DNA of 64,000 nucleotides from JBCAWW01 sp039024315 (GTDB taxonomy: Bacteria > Bacteroidota > Bacteroidia > J057), in contig JBCCQN010000009.1 of the NCBI GenBank assembly GCA_039024315.1, forward strand, positions 28,993 through 92,992. Direction: 5' to 3'. The notes beneath the pieces are model-generated. The model saw only the letters and a program-made list of their open reading frames with translations, made no database searches and was not told where the DNA came from. This document shows, piece by piece, positions 18,136 to 26,234 of the stretch. Position 1 is the first letter of the stretch. Each line of letters opens with the position of its first letter. The position numbers were made by a program, and so were the translations under genes.

Positions 18136-18774
18136 ATGTCGCTGAAAAAGTTCTCAGACGATAATCCACCCGAGCAAAATCCTATTTCAGATGTCGCCAA
18201 TATCCCTATCATGGGGGCACTGGACGGTATCACAGGTATGATTCGAGAAGGTATCGTATGCTTTGATGAGTATCGTGAAGGAAAGATTACCCAATCAGAA
18301 GTGATTGACCGTGTCTACAGCAAAGGGGTTCTTTACAGCTCCCGTACTTTTGCGGCTCTATCCTTTAAAGAAGGTGCCAAAGCTGTTACCCAAAGGCTCG
18401 GTGCCGAATGGCTCAAAAGACTGACTCGATCCAATGCTATGACTTCTATCGCCTACGGCTTAGTAGATCAAGGCATTGATACCTATAAATATCAAAAAGG
18501 CGACCTCAATGAGGTACAGTACAAAGTCTCTACCGTCAAAAACGTAGGTAGTACTGGTGGAGCCATAGGCGGTATTGTGGTAGGTACGATGATTGGTTCT
18601 GTCGTGCCGGGTCCTGGTACCATGTTAGGAGGCATGCTTGGAGGGATGCTCGGAGGTATGTATGGTGCCCAAGGTGGCCAAAATGTGGGAGAAATGGTCT
18701 TCGGCCCAGATCCAGATAAGGATGAAAATGATAAGGAAGATCCCACTAAGTACATCCATATTGATATTGACTAA
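18136..18774 (+). CDS. Glycine-zipper protein of unknown function
   Basis: 212 residues, no signal peptide. The middle (about 20-130) is helical. The segment at about 138-185 is a glycine zipper ('GGAIGGIVVGTMIGSVVPGPG', then GGMLGG repeated three times), which packs as membrane-inserting hairpins in surface-antigen and toxin-like proteins. The tail is very acidic ('DPDKDENDKEDP'). It could be a membrane-associated or secreted effector-like protein; no immunity partner or secretion gene is visible beside it, so I give no function. A terminator follows, and the LETM1-like gene starts 11 nt after that terminator. Confidence 0.75.
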   Translation: MSLKKFSDDNPPEQNPISDVANIPIMGALDGITGMIREGIVCFDEYREGKITQSEVIDRVYSKGVLYSSRTFAALSFKEGAKAVTQRLGAEWLKRLTRSNAMTSIAYGLVDQGIDTYKYQKGDLNEVQYKVSTVKNVGSTGGAIGGIVVGTMIGSVVPGPGTMLGGMLGGMLGGMYGAQGGQNVGEMVFGPDPDKDENDKEDPTKYIHIDID

Positions 18775-18796
18775 AGAATATTTTCATATTGTCCGT

Positions 18797-18827
18797 AAAG
18801 CCTTCGCTTATGCGAGGGCTTTTTTTA
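18797..18827 (+). terminator. Rho-independent terminator just upstream of the next start codon
   Basis: AAAGCCTTCGC / GCGAGGGCTTT stem (one T-G pair), 4-nt loop, then seven T residues. The next ATG is at 18838, only about 11 nt later. Confidence 0.85.
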
Positions 18828-18837
18828 TCTTCCGGCC

Positions 18838-20145
18838 ATGAATCCTGGCGAAAAAGGCTGGCTCCATAAGTTTGTTGATTTTAAACTGCGGCAATTCCAA
18901 AAGTTGCCGCCAGATGAACTATATACGCTCCAAAAAATCACCGAATCGGTCAATAGTCAGGAGTTTCTTTACCAACTTATTCAACCAACTGGCCTCATGT
19001 ATGGCCATCCCATTCGATTCATAGAAAAGCATCACAGACGTTCCAAGAATTGGTCTGAAAAAGATAAAATTAAGGTCCTCATGGCGGAAAGCTACCTCAG
19101 CCTTGGGCTTTATTATCGATATTTAGAAAACCCCTATATCCCCCAATCTTTTGCACTAGGGATCACCGATATACGTGATTTTTACCAACAAAATTTTGTC
19201 CGCTATACCCGTCCACCAAGAGGTTTCTTTAGTCGCTCTGCCTCTACCGTCGATCAGATCGAATATATCTTTGACCAACGTATCAGCATCCGCTATGATT
19301 GGCGCAATTTCTGGACGAGCTTCTTCCACAATAGCCTGCTTTTTTTCGATCTCATCTTCTTTAGTGAGTGGCGAGATGGTAACCACCAACTACCCAATGA
19401 AAGCTTAAAGCAAAGACGCCAAAGCATGCGTTTCAAAATCTTGGAGATTATTGCGGCGGCGGCGCATGCAGATCATAAAGTATATCCAGAGGAACGAGAA
19501 GTTTTTAATTATTTCCTCAACTCTGCTCACCTTCCAGCCCCACTTAAGCGTAAAGCCGAAGGCTTTCTCAAGCATGGCCTTGGGCTGGACCAAATAGACC
19601 TCTCAGACATCAATAGCTGGCTGCTGAAAAAGTATTTCCTTGAGCTTGCCATCCTCACTTCCTTCTCTAATCGGGAGATTTATCCTGAGGAACAAGCCTT
19701 TTTAGCCTCCTTAACCGATCGATTGGAACTCAAATCTTCCGAACTAGAAAAAAGCCTCCTCACGGTCAGGGACTTCGTGGATCAATACTGGGAGGATGTG
19801 CATTATCTTCAGATCAAACAAAATTATCGCATCCTCTCCGAGAGGGTCATCCGGCAAATGCGAATTCTGGTCCGTAAAAATCAAAAACGGATCATTAAAG
19901 AGATTCAAGAAAGTCGAGAGTTGGTAGTGCTCTTGCAAAAATCTACCCGAAAGTCCTTGACGGCTAAAGAAAAAGAAAAAGTTCGGACCCAACTATTGGA
20001 CATTTTACGTGCGATACCTGCTTTTGCCATCTTCATGCTTCCAGGTGGTTCTTTCACCCTGCCTATTTTGCTGCGTATCCTTCCCAAAAACATATTGTAT
20101 CCCAGCTCGTTTAGGGATCAAGACGAAGAGGAAGACGATATTTAA
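18838..20145 (+). CDS. LETM1-related protein with TerB-like domain
   Basis: 435 residues, no signal peptide. The centre (about 190-300: 'RFKILEIIAAAAHADHKVYPEEREVFNYFL', 'LAILTSFSNREIYPEEQAFLASL') has the acidic helical pattern of TerB-like domains. The C-terminus carries the LETM1 motif ('ILRAIPAFAIFMLPGGSFTLPILLRILPKNILYPSSF'-type residues, about 390-425). In mitochondria LETM1 affects cation exchange and ribosome-membrane contact; the role of bacterial relatives is not known. The tail is acidic. The reductase gene begins 6 nt after its stop, a tight operon. A sequence TATCTTCC ends about 5 nt before the ATG and could serve as a -7 box for a leaderless transcript. Confidence 0.8.
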   Translation: MNPGEKGWLHKFVDFKLRQFQKLPPDELYTLQKITESVNSQEFLYQLIQPTGLMYGHPIRFIEKHHRRSKNWSEKDKIKVLMAESYLSLGLYYRYLENPYIPQSFALGITDIRDFYQQNFVRYTRPPRGFFSRSASTVDQIEYIFDQRISIRYDWRNFWTSFFHNSLLFFDLIFFSEWRDGNHQLPNESLKQRRQSMRFKILEIIAAAAHADHKVYPEEREVFNYFLNSAHLPAPLKRKAEGFLKHGLGLDQIDLSDINSWLLKKYFLELAILTSFSNREIYPEEQAFLASLTDRLELKSSELEKSLLTVRDFVDQYWEDVHYLQIKQNYRILSERVIRQMRILVRKNQKRIIKEIQESRELVVLLQKSTRKSLTAKEKEKVRTQLLDILRAIPAFAIFMLPGGSFTLPILLRILPKNILYPSSFRDQDEEEDDI

Positions 20146-20151
20146 GGTAAG

Positions 20152-21183
20152 ATGCTTAAATCCTATCTGCTACATATAGATCAAATTGTCCAGGAAACCC
20201 AAGACTGTATTAGCCTACACTTTAAGCAGCCCTCATTAGATCGGATTTGGTACAAGGCGGGACAATATTTGACCTTTCGTTTTGAAATCGAAGGCAAGGA
20301 ATATATACGCTCCTACTCCTTATCTACTGCCCCAAGACTGGATGAGACCTTAGCGGTGACGGTCAAAGCCGTCAAAGGAGGCATCGTTTCCAACTTTCTG
20401 CTCGACAAGGCCTACCCCGGCATGGAGATGGAAGCCAGCAGACCTCTCGGACGTTTTTTTATAGAGAACAGCGTCAAGGCGCATCGCCATATCGTTTTGA
20501 TGGGAGCAGGCAGCGGGATCACACCTCTTTACGCTATTTTACGTTCTACCTTGTTCAATGAACCACAAAGCCAAGTAAATTTATTTTATGCCAATCGAGA
20601 GCCAAGTACGGTTATTTTTCGAGATGAATTAGCCAGATTAGAGCGGATCTTTGAGGGGCGTTTCCGCTTCGCGGAACGCTTCTCTCAAACCCAAGGACGT
20701 GCGACCGCTGAAACCATCGAGAATTTTGTGCAGCAATTAGCCGCTCCCGATCAATGTAGTTTTTTTCTCTGCGGTCCCGATGCATGGATGCAAATGGTAA
20801 ATGAAGGACTCAAGCGTTCGCGAATAGCGGCAGAAAATATCTACCAAGAGAGCTTTACCATCCCAGAAAAGGAGCAAAAGGCGCAATTGCCAGCCAGTGG
20901 TCCTGCAAGAGAAGTAGAAGTGCAAGTTGGCCACCAAAAGCTTAGCTATAAAGTTCCGGCGGGCACCACCATCCTTGATGCTGGTCTCGCTCAAGGATTA
21001 GAAATCCCCCACAGTTGTAAAGCAGGCACCTGTGCAGCCTGCATGGGTAGAATCCTCTCTGGAAAGATCAGCATGGATAACAATGAGGCCCTATTGGAGT
21101 TTGAAGTAGAACAAGGCAAAGTACTTGTTTGCCAATCACATCCGGAGACTGATGATGTCAAGATCCGTATCGGTTGGACCTGA
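20152..21183 (+). CDS. PaaE-like ferredoxin-NAD(P)H oxidoreductase with C-terminal 2Fe-2S domain
   Basis: 343 residues. FAD-binding domain at about 1-100 (RSYSLST), NAD(P)-binding domain at about 105-230 ('GAGSGITPLYAIL', 'FLCGPDAWM'), then a plant-type 2Fe-2S domain at about 255-343 ('SCKAGTCAACMGRILSG' plus a final Cys in 'LVCQSHP'). This is the layout of phenylacetyl-CoA epoxidase reductase PaaE and related hydroxylase reductases: electrons pass from NAD(P)H through FAD to 2Fe-2S and on to an oxygenase or desaturase. No oxygenase gene is nearby; in Bacteroidota such reductases often serve fatty-acid desaturases. The separate ferredoxin downstream may be a partner. An in-frame hairpin with AAGCGTTCC head lies at 20661-20682. 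Confidence 0.9.
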   Translation: MLKSYLLHIDQIVQETQDCISLHFKQPSLDRIWYKAGQYLTFRFEIEGKEYIRSYSLSTAPRLDETLAVTVKAVKGGIVSNFLLDKAYPGMEMEASRPLGRFFIENSVKAHRHIVLMGAGSGITPLYAILRSTLFNEPQSQVNLFYANREPSTVIFRDELARLERIFEGRFRFAERFSQTQGRATAETIENFVQQLAAPDQCSFFLCGPDAWMQMVNEGLKRSRIAAENIYQESFTIPEKEQKAQLPASGPAREVEVQVGHQKLSYKVPAGTTILDAGLAQGLEIPHSCKAGTCAACMGRILSGKISMDNNEALLEFEVEQGKVLVCQSHPETDDVKIRIGWT

Positions 21184-21199
21184 GCAAAGAGTAGACAGT

Positions 21200-21217
21200 A
21201 TCCCGAAAGCTTTCGGG
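21200..21217. repeat. Perfect 18-bp palindrome
   Basis: TCCCGAAAGCTTTCGGGA, same family as the 20-bp palindrome at 48161. It lies in the 132-bp gap between the reductase and ferredoxin genes. Confidence 0.85.
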
Positions 21218-21273
21218 AGTATTCAGTACGGAGAAAAAAGGCCTCCCTGAACTATGTAGTCCACTTTTCATAG

Positions 21274-21305
21274 GTCTTAATACTGAATACTATTGTCTAA
21301 GTACT
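21274..21305. repeat. Dispersed 32-nt intergenic repeat, copy A
   Basis: Begins GTCTTAATACTGAATAC and ends TTGTCTAAGTACT; identical to 58571-58602 except for one base. A weaker relative is near 10833-10856. Confidence 0.85.
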
Positions 21306-21315
21306 AAAAAAGAAA

Positions 21316-21630
21316 ATGAATATTACCGTAACGGACACTGATGGCCAAACGCGCCAACTAGAGATTAGTCAAAATCCCTCTGGCAATTTGATGGAAATCT
21401 TAACCGAGGAAAACTATGATGTCCCAGCCATTTGTGGCGGGATGATTAGCTGTGGCACTTGTCACATCTATGTTCTCAGTGGCTATGATAAATTGGACCC
21501 ACCAGAAGAAGATGAATCCTTTTTGGTAGAGAGTTTAGATAATTTTAAAGAAGAAAAAAGCCGTCTCTCCTGTCAAGTATTTCTTACAGAAGAACTCGAT
21601 GGCGCGACCATTCAGGTTGCGACTGATTAG
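21316..21630 (+). CDS. Adrenodoxin-type 2Fe-2S ferredoxin
   Basis: 104 residues. Cluster ligands C40, C46, C49 and C86 have the C-x5-C-x2-C-x36-C spacing of adrenodoxin/ISC-type ferredoxins ('ICGGMISCGTCHIYV', 'RLSCQVF'). Cytoplasmic electron carrier; the reductase gene upstream is a plausible donor. Its stop codon overlaps the stop of the convergent TetR gene (21627-21630). Confidence 0.92.
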   Translation: MNITVTDTDGQTRQLEISQNPSGNLMEILTEENYDVPAICGGMISCGTCHIYVLSGYDKLDPPEEDESFLVESLDNFKEEKSRLSCQVFLTEELDGATIQVATD

Positions 21631-22292
21631 TTTTCTAACCCTGCCCTTGTTGAGAGGCCCGAAAAAGGTGGCATGAAGCTTTTGTAAACTTCGTTGAAAG
21701 CATCTGCTCCTTTCTTGGTCAAAGAAGCTCTCACAAAGCTATACAGCAGCTCTAGATAGTGATCCACCTTTGCATCATTAGCCCCCGTATAGTAAAGCTC
21801 GGCATCCATCACCCATAGGTTCAAGATCATCAAGAAGTTGTGGACAATCATATCGTAATGCCCGTCCCGGCGTTCCTCTTTGAGGTATCCCTCCTGCATC
21901 AAGAAGGTAAAGATACGACGACCTATAAGCATGCGATTTTGGTACTGTCTCACCGCATGCGCTTTGATTTTGGGATACTTACGGGTAAGCAAGGTGAAGT
22001 CTAGAAATACAAACTTGTATTTGTGCATCACCTCTAGCATCCGCCTAAGACTCTGGACCATAAAGTCAAAGCCATAGATCTCCTGCTGCAGATTTGAAAG
22101 CTCGTGATCCAACTCGCTCTGCATATCCATATACAATTGGTGAATCAAGTCTGCCTTCTTAGGAAAATGATAGCAAAGGTTACCATAACTGATACTTAGC
22201 TCATCACTAATATTACGGCTAGAGATATCGCTCACGCCGTGCTCGTTGAACATCAGGCGGGCGGCATGCAGTATTTTATCGCGTGTCTTCAT
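21627..22292 (-). CDS. TetR/AcrR family transcriptional regulator
   Basis: 221 residues. N-terminal TetR helix-turn-helix (about 3-50: 'ILHAARLMFNEHGVSDISSRNISDELSISYGNLCYHFPKKADLI'-type residues). The C-terminal ligand-binding part is helical and long, of the type seen in Bacteroidota regulators with a YcfQ-like or unnamed effector domain. The ligand is unknown. It lies downstream of transketolase on the same strand but after that gene's terminator; convergent with the ferredoxin gene. Confidence 0.88.
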   Translation of the reverse strand: MKTRDKILHAARLMFNEHGVSDISSRNISDELSISYGNLCYHFPKKADLIHQLYMDMQSELDHELSNLQQEIYGFDFMVQSLRRMLEVMHKYKFVFLDFTLLTRKYPKIKAHAVRQYQNRMLIGRRIFTFLMQEGYLKEERRDGHYDMIVHNFLMILNLWVMDAELYYTGANDAKVDHYLELLYSFVRASLTKKGADAFNEVYKSFMPPFSGLSTRAGLEN

Positions 22293-22318
22293 TTATTACA
22301 CGCAAGTTACAAAAAATG

Positions 22319-22353
22319 CGAAAAGGGATCATAGCTATCGCTGCGATCCCTTT
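22319..22353 (-). terminator. Terminator of transketolase
   Basis: GAAAAGGGATC pairs with GATCCCTTTTC around a loop containing a second small hairpin; on the minus strand it is followed by a T-rich stretch. Confidence 0.75.
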
Positions 22354-22371
22354 TCATACTTATGATTTAGC

Positions 22372-24426
22372 TTATCCCAAAAAGGCAAGCGTTTGTTCAA
22401 ATACATTATCGGCAGTGTAGCCCAGCTTCTCGTCAAGCACTTTGTAAGGTGCAGAATGCCCAAAATGGGTAAGGCCGATTACTTTGCCGTGCGGTCCGAC
22501 CAAGCCTTGCAGACTAGAAGGCAAACCAGCTGTCATACCCATCGTCGGAACCCCTTCTGGCAGCACCGATTTTTGATAGTCAATATCTTGCTGACGAAAA
22601 AGACCTTCGGAGATAGCTGAAACCACTTGGATTTTCAGGCCTTTCTCAGCTCGCAGCTTATCCGCACCAGCGATCAAGGTAGCCACTTCAGAGCCGTTAG
22701 CAACAAAGACGACGTCCGGTGTACCTTCTACCGCTTGGACGATATAGGCACCGCGTTCTGCTTGCAGAGCCGACTCATAAGCAGATACCCCCTCTGCGAC
22801 GGGTAAATTGGCTATATTTTGACGAGAGAGAATCAAACCAGTTGGCGTATGCGTATTTTCCATCGCCATTTTCCAGGCCACAGTAGTTTCATTGGCATCC
22901 GCTGGACGCAAGGCCAAGAATCCCGGCTTACCAGAGTGATTATGCAATTGCTCCAAAAGGCGGATTTGCGCTTCTTGCTCGATGGGTTGGTGGGTAGGGC
23001 CATCCTCCCCTACTCTAAAGGCATCATGCGTCCAAATAAATTTGGTTGGCACTTCCATAAGAGCTGCTAGGCGGAGCGATGGTTTCATATAGTCAGAAAA
23101 AACAAAGAAAGTCGCACAAGCAGCAATTACCCCGCCATGTAGTCCCATCCCAATCGCCAAAGAAGCCATCGTCAACTCAGATACACCCGCCTGCAAAAAC
23201 TGACCGCTAAAGTTACCTTTAGTGAAGTGGGTAGTTTTATTGAGGAAAGCCTGAGTTTTATCACTATTGGAAAGGTCAGCCGAAGACACGATCATATTTT
23301 CCACATGATCAGCAAAGTGCGCCAATACAGTTCCGGAGGCATTACGAGTCGCGCTATTGGCTTTTTGGGCAATGCTAGCATAATCAACCTCAGGGGCCTC
23401 TCCGCTCCAAAACTGATCAAGTTTTGTGGCTAGTTCAGGATTGGCTGCGCGCCAAGCAGCTTCGGCCTGCTTACGTTCAGCTACTTGCGCTTTTTTAGCG
23501 GCTGCTACTTCCTCCCAATAAGCGCTAACATCTGCAAAAACCGCAAATGGGTCTTCAGGATTTCCCCCTAAGTTGCTTACTGTGTTAGCAAAGGAGGCAC
23601 CAGCACCTGTCAAAGGCTGGCCATGGGTTTCCACTTCTTTTTCGAAGCTTTCGCCTTCCTCTGTAACTGCGCCCTTGCCCATGACTGTCTTGCCAATAAT
23701 CAAGAAGGGTTTGTCAGTTTCCGCTTGAGCGTCTCTTAATGCCCCACGGATTGCTTCTTGATCATTGCCATCAATGGTAACCACTTTCCAGCCCCAGGCT
23801 TCATACTTCATGGCCACGTTTTCGTTGCTCACATCAGGCACAGTTGAAGAAAGCTGGATATCATTAGAGTCATAAAACATGACCAAATTGGAAAGTCCCA
23901 AAAAACCCGCGATACGCCCAGCCCCTTGGGAAATTTCTTCTTGGATCCCTCCATCAGAAATATAAGCGTAGGTTTTATGGCTCATCCATTCACCAAAACG
24001 AGTAGCGAGGAAGCGTTCGGCAATAGCCGCCCCCACTGCAAAAGTGTGTCCCTGACCAAGTGGACCGGAAGTATTTTCTACTCTGCGCTGAACGTCTCTC
24101 TCTGGGTGTCCTGGGGTGACACTTCCCCACTGACGAAAGTTTTCGATATCCTCACGGCTGTAATCACCGCTTAAGTGAAGGATCGAATAAAGCATAGGGG
24201 ACATATGCCCGGGGTCCTGAAAATAACGATCGCGATGAGCCCAAGTTGGATCATCAGGATCGTAGGTCAAGAATTCACTAAAAAGAACATGCACGAAGTC
24301 AGCTCCGCCCATTGCTCCACCCGGGTGTCCGGATTTAGCTTTCTCAACCATCGCAGCAGACAAAATTCGGATATTATCAGCAGCGCGTTTGGAAATCTCG
24401 TTGTTTACAGTAAGCGTTTTGGACAT
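22372..24426 (-). CDS. tkt: Transketolase
   Basis: 684 residues, the usual length of single-chain transketolase. Thiamine-diphosphate binding and active-site motifs are present: 'SGHPGGAMGGADF' near the N-terminus, 'SGPLGQG', the 'GDGG-like' SDGGIQEE, and 'VGEDGPTHQP' in the second domain. The stretch 'DRYFQDPGHMSPMLY' differs from the common GHGS form, as in some Bacteroidota proteins. It transfers two-carbon ketol units in the non-oxidative pentose phosphate pathway, in the cytoplasm. Monocistronic: its own terminator lies at 22319-22353, and 587 bp of repeat-rich DNA lie upstream. Confidence 0.95.
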   Translation of the reverse strand: MSKTLTVNNEISKRAADNIRILSAAMVEKAKSGHPGGAMGGADFVHVLFSEFLTYDPDDPTWAHRDRYFQDPGHMSPMLYSILHLSGDYSREDIENFRQWGSVTPGHPERDVQRRVENTSGPLGQGHTFAVGAAIAERFLATRFGEWMSHKTYAYISDGGIQEEISQGAGRIAGFLGLSNLVMFYDSNDIQLSSTVPDVSNENVAMKYEAWGWKVVTIDGNDQEAIRGALRDAQAETDKPFLIIGKTVMGKGAVTEEGESFEKEVETHGQPLTGAGASFANTVSNLGGNPEDPFAVFADVSAYWEEVAAAKKAQVAERKQAEAAWRAANPELATKLDQFWSGEAPEVDYASIAQKANSATRNASGTVLAHFADHVENMIVSSADLSNSDKTQAFLNKTTHFTKGNFSGQFLQAGVSELTMASLAIGMGLHGGVIAACATFFVFSDYMKPSLRLAALMEVPTKFIWTHDAFRVGEDGPTHQPIEQEAQIRLLEQLHNHSGKPGFLALRPADANETTVAWKMAMENTHTPTGLILSRQNIANLPVAEGVSAYESALQAERGAYIVQAVEGTPDVVFVANGSEVATLIAGADKLRAEKGLKIQVVSAISEGLFRQQDIDYQKSVLPEGVPTMGMTAGLPSSLQGLVGPHGKVIGLTHFGHSAPYKVLDEKLGYTADNVFEQTLAFLG

Positions 24427-24581
24427 GTAGATATATGATTTGGCTGCAAGATAAAAAACTTATGTTATTGGCACTGACACATAGGCGACTTTGCATAAAT
24501 TGCTCAAGCAATCATCTATCTAAGCCGTAAACAGACTCACAATTACAAGCTTCAGGATTGCAATGGCTACCCTTAGGACCT

Positions 24582-24600
24582 CTGCTGTGCAGAACGCTTA
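24582..24600 (-). repeat. TAAGCGTTC hairpin repeat
   Basis: On the minus strand TAAGCGTTCTGC-ACA-GCAG: 4-bp stem, 3-nt loop. Confidence 0.85.
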
Positions 24601-24611
24601 ATTCTATACAG

Positions 24612-24651
24612 ACATTTCGACTACCGATAGCGATCGGTACAATTTGACACG
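24612..24651. repeat. Composite repeat: split 'CATTTCGACT...TTTGACA' around a palindrome
   Basis: ACCGAT-AGCG-ATCGGT lies between the two halves of a repeat whose uninterrupted forms are common in Bacteroidota intergenic DNA (compare 34978-35000 here). Confidence 0.6.
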
Positions 24652-24713
24652 CCAAAAATCAATCTATCCAATAGTCATCCTGAGCCCTGTCGAAGGGCCT
24701 TTGTTTTTTATTA

Positions 24714-24744
24714 CTGCTAGCTATACGGGCGCGCAGAACGCTTA
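24714..24744 (-). repeat. TAAGCGTTC hairpin with enlarged loop
   Basis: On the minus strand TAAGCGTT CTGC ... GCAG, but the loop is 15 nt (GCGCCCGTATAGCTA) instead of 3; the extra part resembles half of the CCCGATAGCTATCGGG palindrome. Confidence 0.75.
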
Positions 24745-24816
24745 GCAATTATGATCCGAGGTTGAATTTCATTTGCGCGAGATGAGCTGGAGGGTTGCTA
24801 GTCAAGGACATCAATA

Positions 24817-24835
24817 TAAGCGTTCCGCGCAGCGG
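24817..24835 (+). repeat. TAAGCGTTC hairpin repeat
   Basis: TAAGCGTTCCGC-GCA-GCGG, identical to copies at 41393 and 57845. Confidence 0.9.
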
Positions 24836-24920
24836 TCTCTCTCCACCCATCATCCCTTAGCTTGACTTGAATGCGAATCCAAAAGCTGAGATGGTGATGC
24901 TTTTGCCTGAGTACTCAACA

Positions 24921-24952
24921 AGAAAAAGGCCCAATTCCGGTTGGAATGGGCC
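24921..24952 (-). terminator. Terminator of the coiled-coil lipoprotein gene (duplicated element, copy 1)
   Basis: On the minus strand GGCCCATTCC-AACC-GGAATTGGGCC (one bulge) followed by TTTTTC. It continues into the conserved 36-nt block 24948-24983. Confidence 0.85.
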
Positions 24953-24983
24953 CCCACATTAAGGCAAATACGATACTTCCTAA
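24948..24983 (-). repeat. 36-nt direct repeat, copy 1
   Basis: Identical over 36 nt to 26199-26234. It starts with GGGCCCCCACATTAAGGC on the plus strand and is 30 nt from the lipoprotein stop codon. Confidence 0.92.
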
Positions 24984-25013
24984 TTTATATATCAGTCTCC
25001 GAAGAGCGATTGT

Positions 25014-25943
25014 CTAGTTTAACACTACTACCAAGTAGCGGCTGGCAGACCAGAATTTTTCTGGATCAGTGATTTCAAGGCTTTCAACACGGCCTTTTTC
25101 TGTTTCGTTGACGGCATAAGCGTCAGCGGGGTGAGCCGTCACTAACTTCATTTTCTTAGTTTCAACTGGGATGCGATCAAAATCCGTGATGTCAACGGCA
25201 GTAAAGGCATTAGGATCAAAATTATGCGCTAGCTTAGCCGTGCGTCCGATACCGATCAAACCGCCCTCTTTTTCGAGTACGTTCATTGCTTTGAGTTCTT
25301 TTTCAGTACCTACTACGTAGAACGCTTGGTTGAGACGAGCCGTTTGGTGGTTGATTTCTTCCGTTTGCTGCGCTAATACTTCTTCTTTGGCTTGAATGGT
25401 TTGAGCCTGATTGTTGGATAGGGCTACTAGGCGCTCGTTGCGGCCTTGCAGCGTATCTACTCTGATATGTAACTCCTCCTTTTCAAAGTTTAGGGCAACT
25501 AGCTCTTCTTTCATCGTATTGATCTCTACATCGCGAGATTCAAGATCTTTTTTGAGGCGAGCCACCATACGGCGAAACTCACGCACTTTACCATCATTTC
25601 CTTCTACCTTTTCGGTTAATTCCGCGATGAGTGTACGATTTTGATCAAGCAGGTCATTGATCATTTGAATATCAGTGAGAATTCTTTCTTTTTGGTCAGG
25701 AGCCAGCTCATCATCCGAAGTTTCCATAGAGATAAGATTCTCTTTTTCCTTAATCAGACTAAGGTTGTCTTCAAATGAATTGAAGGAAGTCATAAAATCA
25801 TTAAGGAGAGAATCCTGAAGAGCAGTCTGTTCGTTAAGCGCTTTGTTGCGTTTTTCTAGCTCTGCGAGTTTATCACCATTACATGCTACTAAAGTAAGGG
25901 CGGCGATCATGAGCGCAAAGAGAGATATTTTTAGGTTTTTCAT
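25014..25943 (-). CDS. Coiled-coil lipoprotein
   Basis: 309 residues. Lipoprotein signal peptide ending LVAC (Cys21). Residues 25-210 are a long, charged, heptad-patterned coiled coil ('LAELEKRNKALNEQTALQDSLL', 'LTEKVEGNDGKVREFRRMVARLKKDLESRD', 'LQGRNERLVALSNNQAQTIQAKEEVLAQQ'). The last 100 residues form a compact domain ('GIGRTAKLAHNFDPNAFTAVDITDFDRIPVETKKMKLVTAHPADAY'). Similar Bacteroidota proteins are sometimes labelled collagen-binding adhesin Cbp1-like, which I regard as unproven. Probably an envelope spacer or tether. A hairpin with AAGCGTTCTAC head (25310-25327) lies in frame. The gene is bracketed by the duplicated 36-nt element. Confidence 0.82.
   Translation of the reverse strand: MKNLKISLFALMIAALTLVACNGDKLAELEKRNKALNEQTALQDSLLNDFMTSFNSFEDNLSLIKEKENLISMETSDDELAPDQKERILTDIQMINDLLDQNRTLIAELTEKVEGNDGKVREFRRMVARLKKDLESRDVEINTMKEELVALNFEKEELHIRVDTLQGRNERLVALSNNQAQTIQAKEEVLAQQTEEINHQTARLNQAFYVVGTEKELKAMNVLEKEGGLIGIGRTAKLAHNFDPNAFTAVDITDFDRIPVETKKMKLVTAHPADAYAVNETEKGRVESLEITDPEKFWSASRYLVVVLN
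25310..25327 (-). repeat. AAGCGTTC hairpin inside a coding region
   Basis: On the minus strand CAAGCGTTCTAC-GTA-GTAG: the stem differs from the intergenic copies (CTAC/GTAG) but remains fully paired, in frame as residues QAFYVV. Confidence 0.7.
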
Positions 25944-26167
25944 AATTAAGGTGAGCTTTAAAAGCTATGTGTTTGATGAACACTGCTGATTTATCAAAGG
26001 CCATTCCAACTGAGACAAATTCATTAAAATATTGAAAATCAGATACTTATCATTTTTCTTATTCGCATTTTTTTCTAGAAATGATAAGCGGCTTATCAAA
26101 TTGAAAATCAAGTCAGCAAATACTCTTTGAATTGAAATAGTCAAAGACAGGAAGCTTATGTCAACGA

Positions 26168-26204
26168 CAAAAAAATAGGACCCGTTCCTTACAGACACGG
26201 GCCC
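26168..26204 (-). terminator. Terminator-like hairpin (duplicated element, copy 2)
   Basis: As minus-strand RNA GGGCCCGU pairs with ACGGGUCC (8 bp, one G-U) and is followed by a run of seven U after UA. On the plus strand the same position is an A-C mismatch, so the element reads as minus-strand RNA. No gene is known to feed it. Confidence 0.75.
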
Positions 26205-26234
26205 CCACATTAAGGCAAATACGATACTTCCTAA
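26199..26234 (-). repeat. 36-nt direct repeat, copy 2
   Basis: Identical to 24948-24983, 1251 bp away, upstream of the lipoprotein start. Confidence 0.92.

Larger units (their letters stand above)
24427..25013. other. 587-bp repeat-rich intergenic region
   Basis: No convincing gene. It holds three TAAGCGTTC hairpin copies (24582-24600, 24714-24744, 24817-24835), two copies of the Bacteroidota-type repeat with 'CATTTCGACT...TTTGACA' (24612-24651) and 'TCATCCTGAGC...TGTCGAAGG' (24675-24697), and the 3' element of the lipoprotein gene (24921-24983). Confidence 0.8.

Noticed and set aside
24948..26234. The 36-nt repeats as ends of a transposon
   Set aside because: They are direct, not inverted, lie in intergenic 3'-end context with terminators, and enclose an ordinary lipoprotein gene without a transposase.
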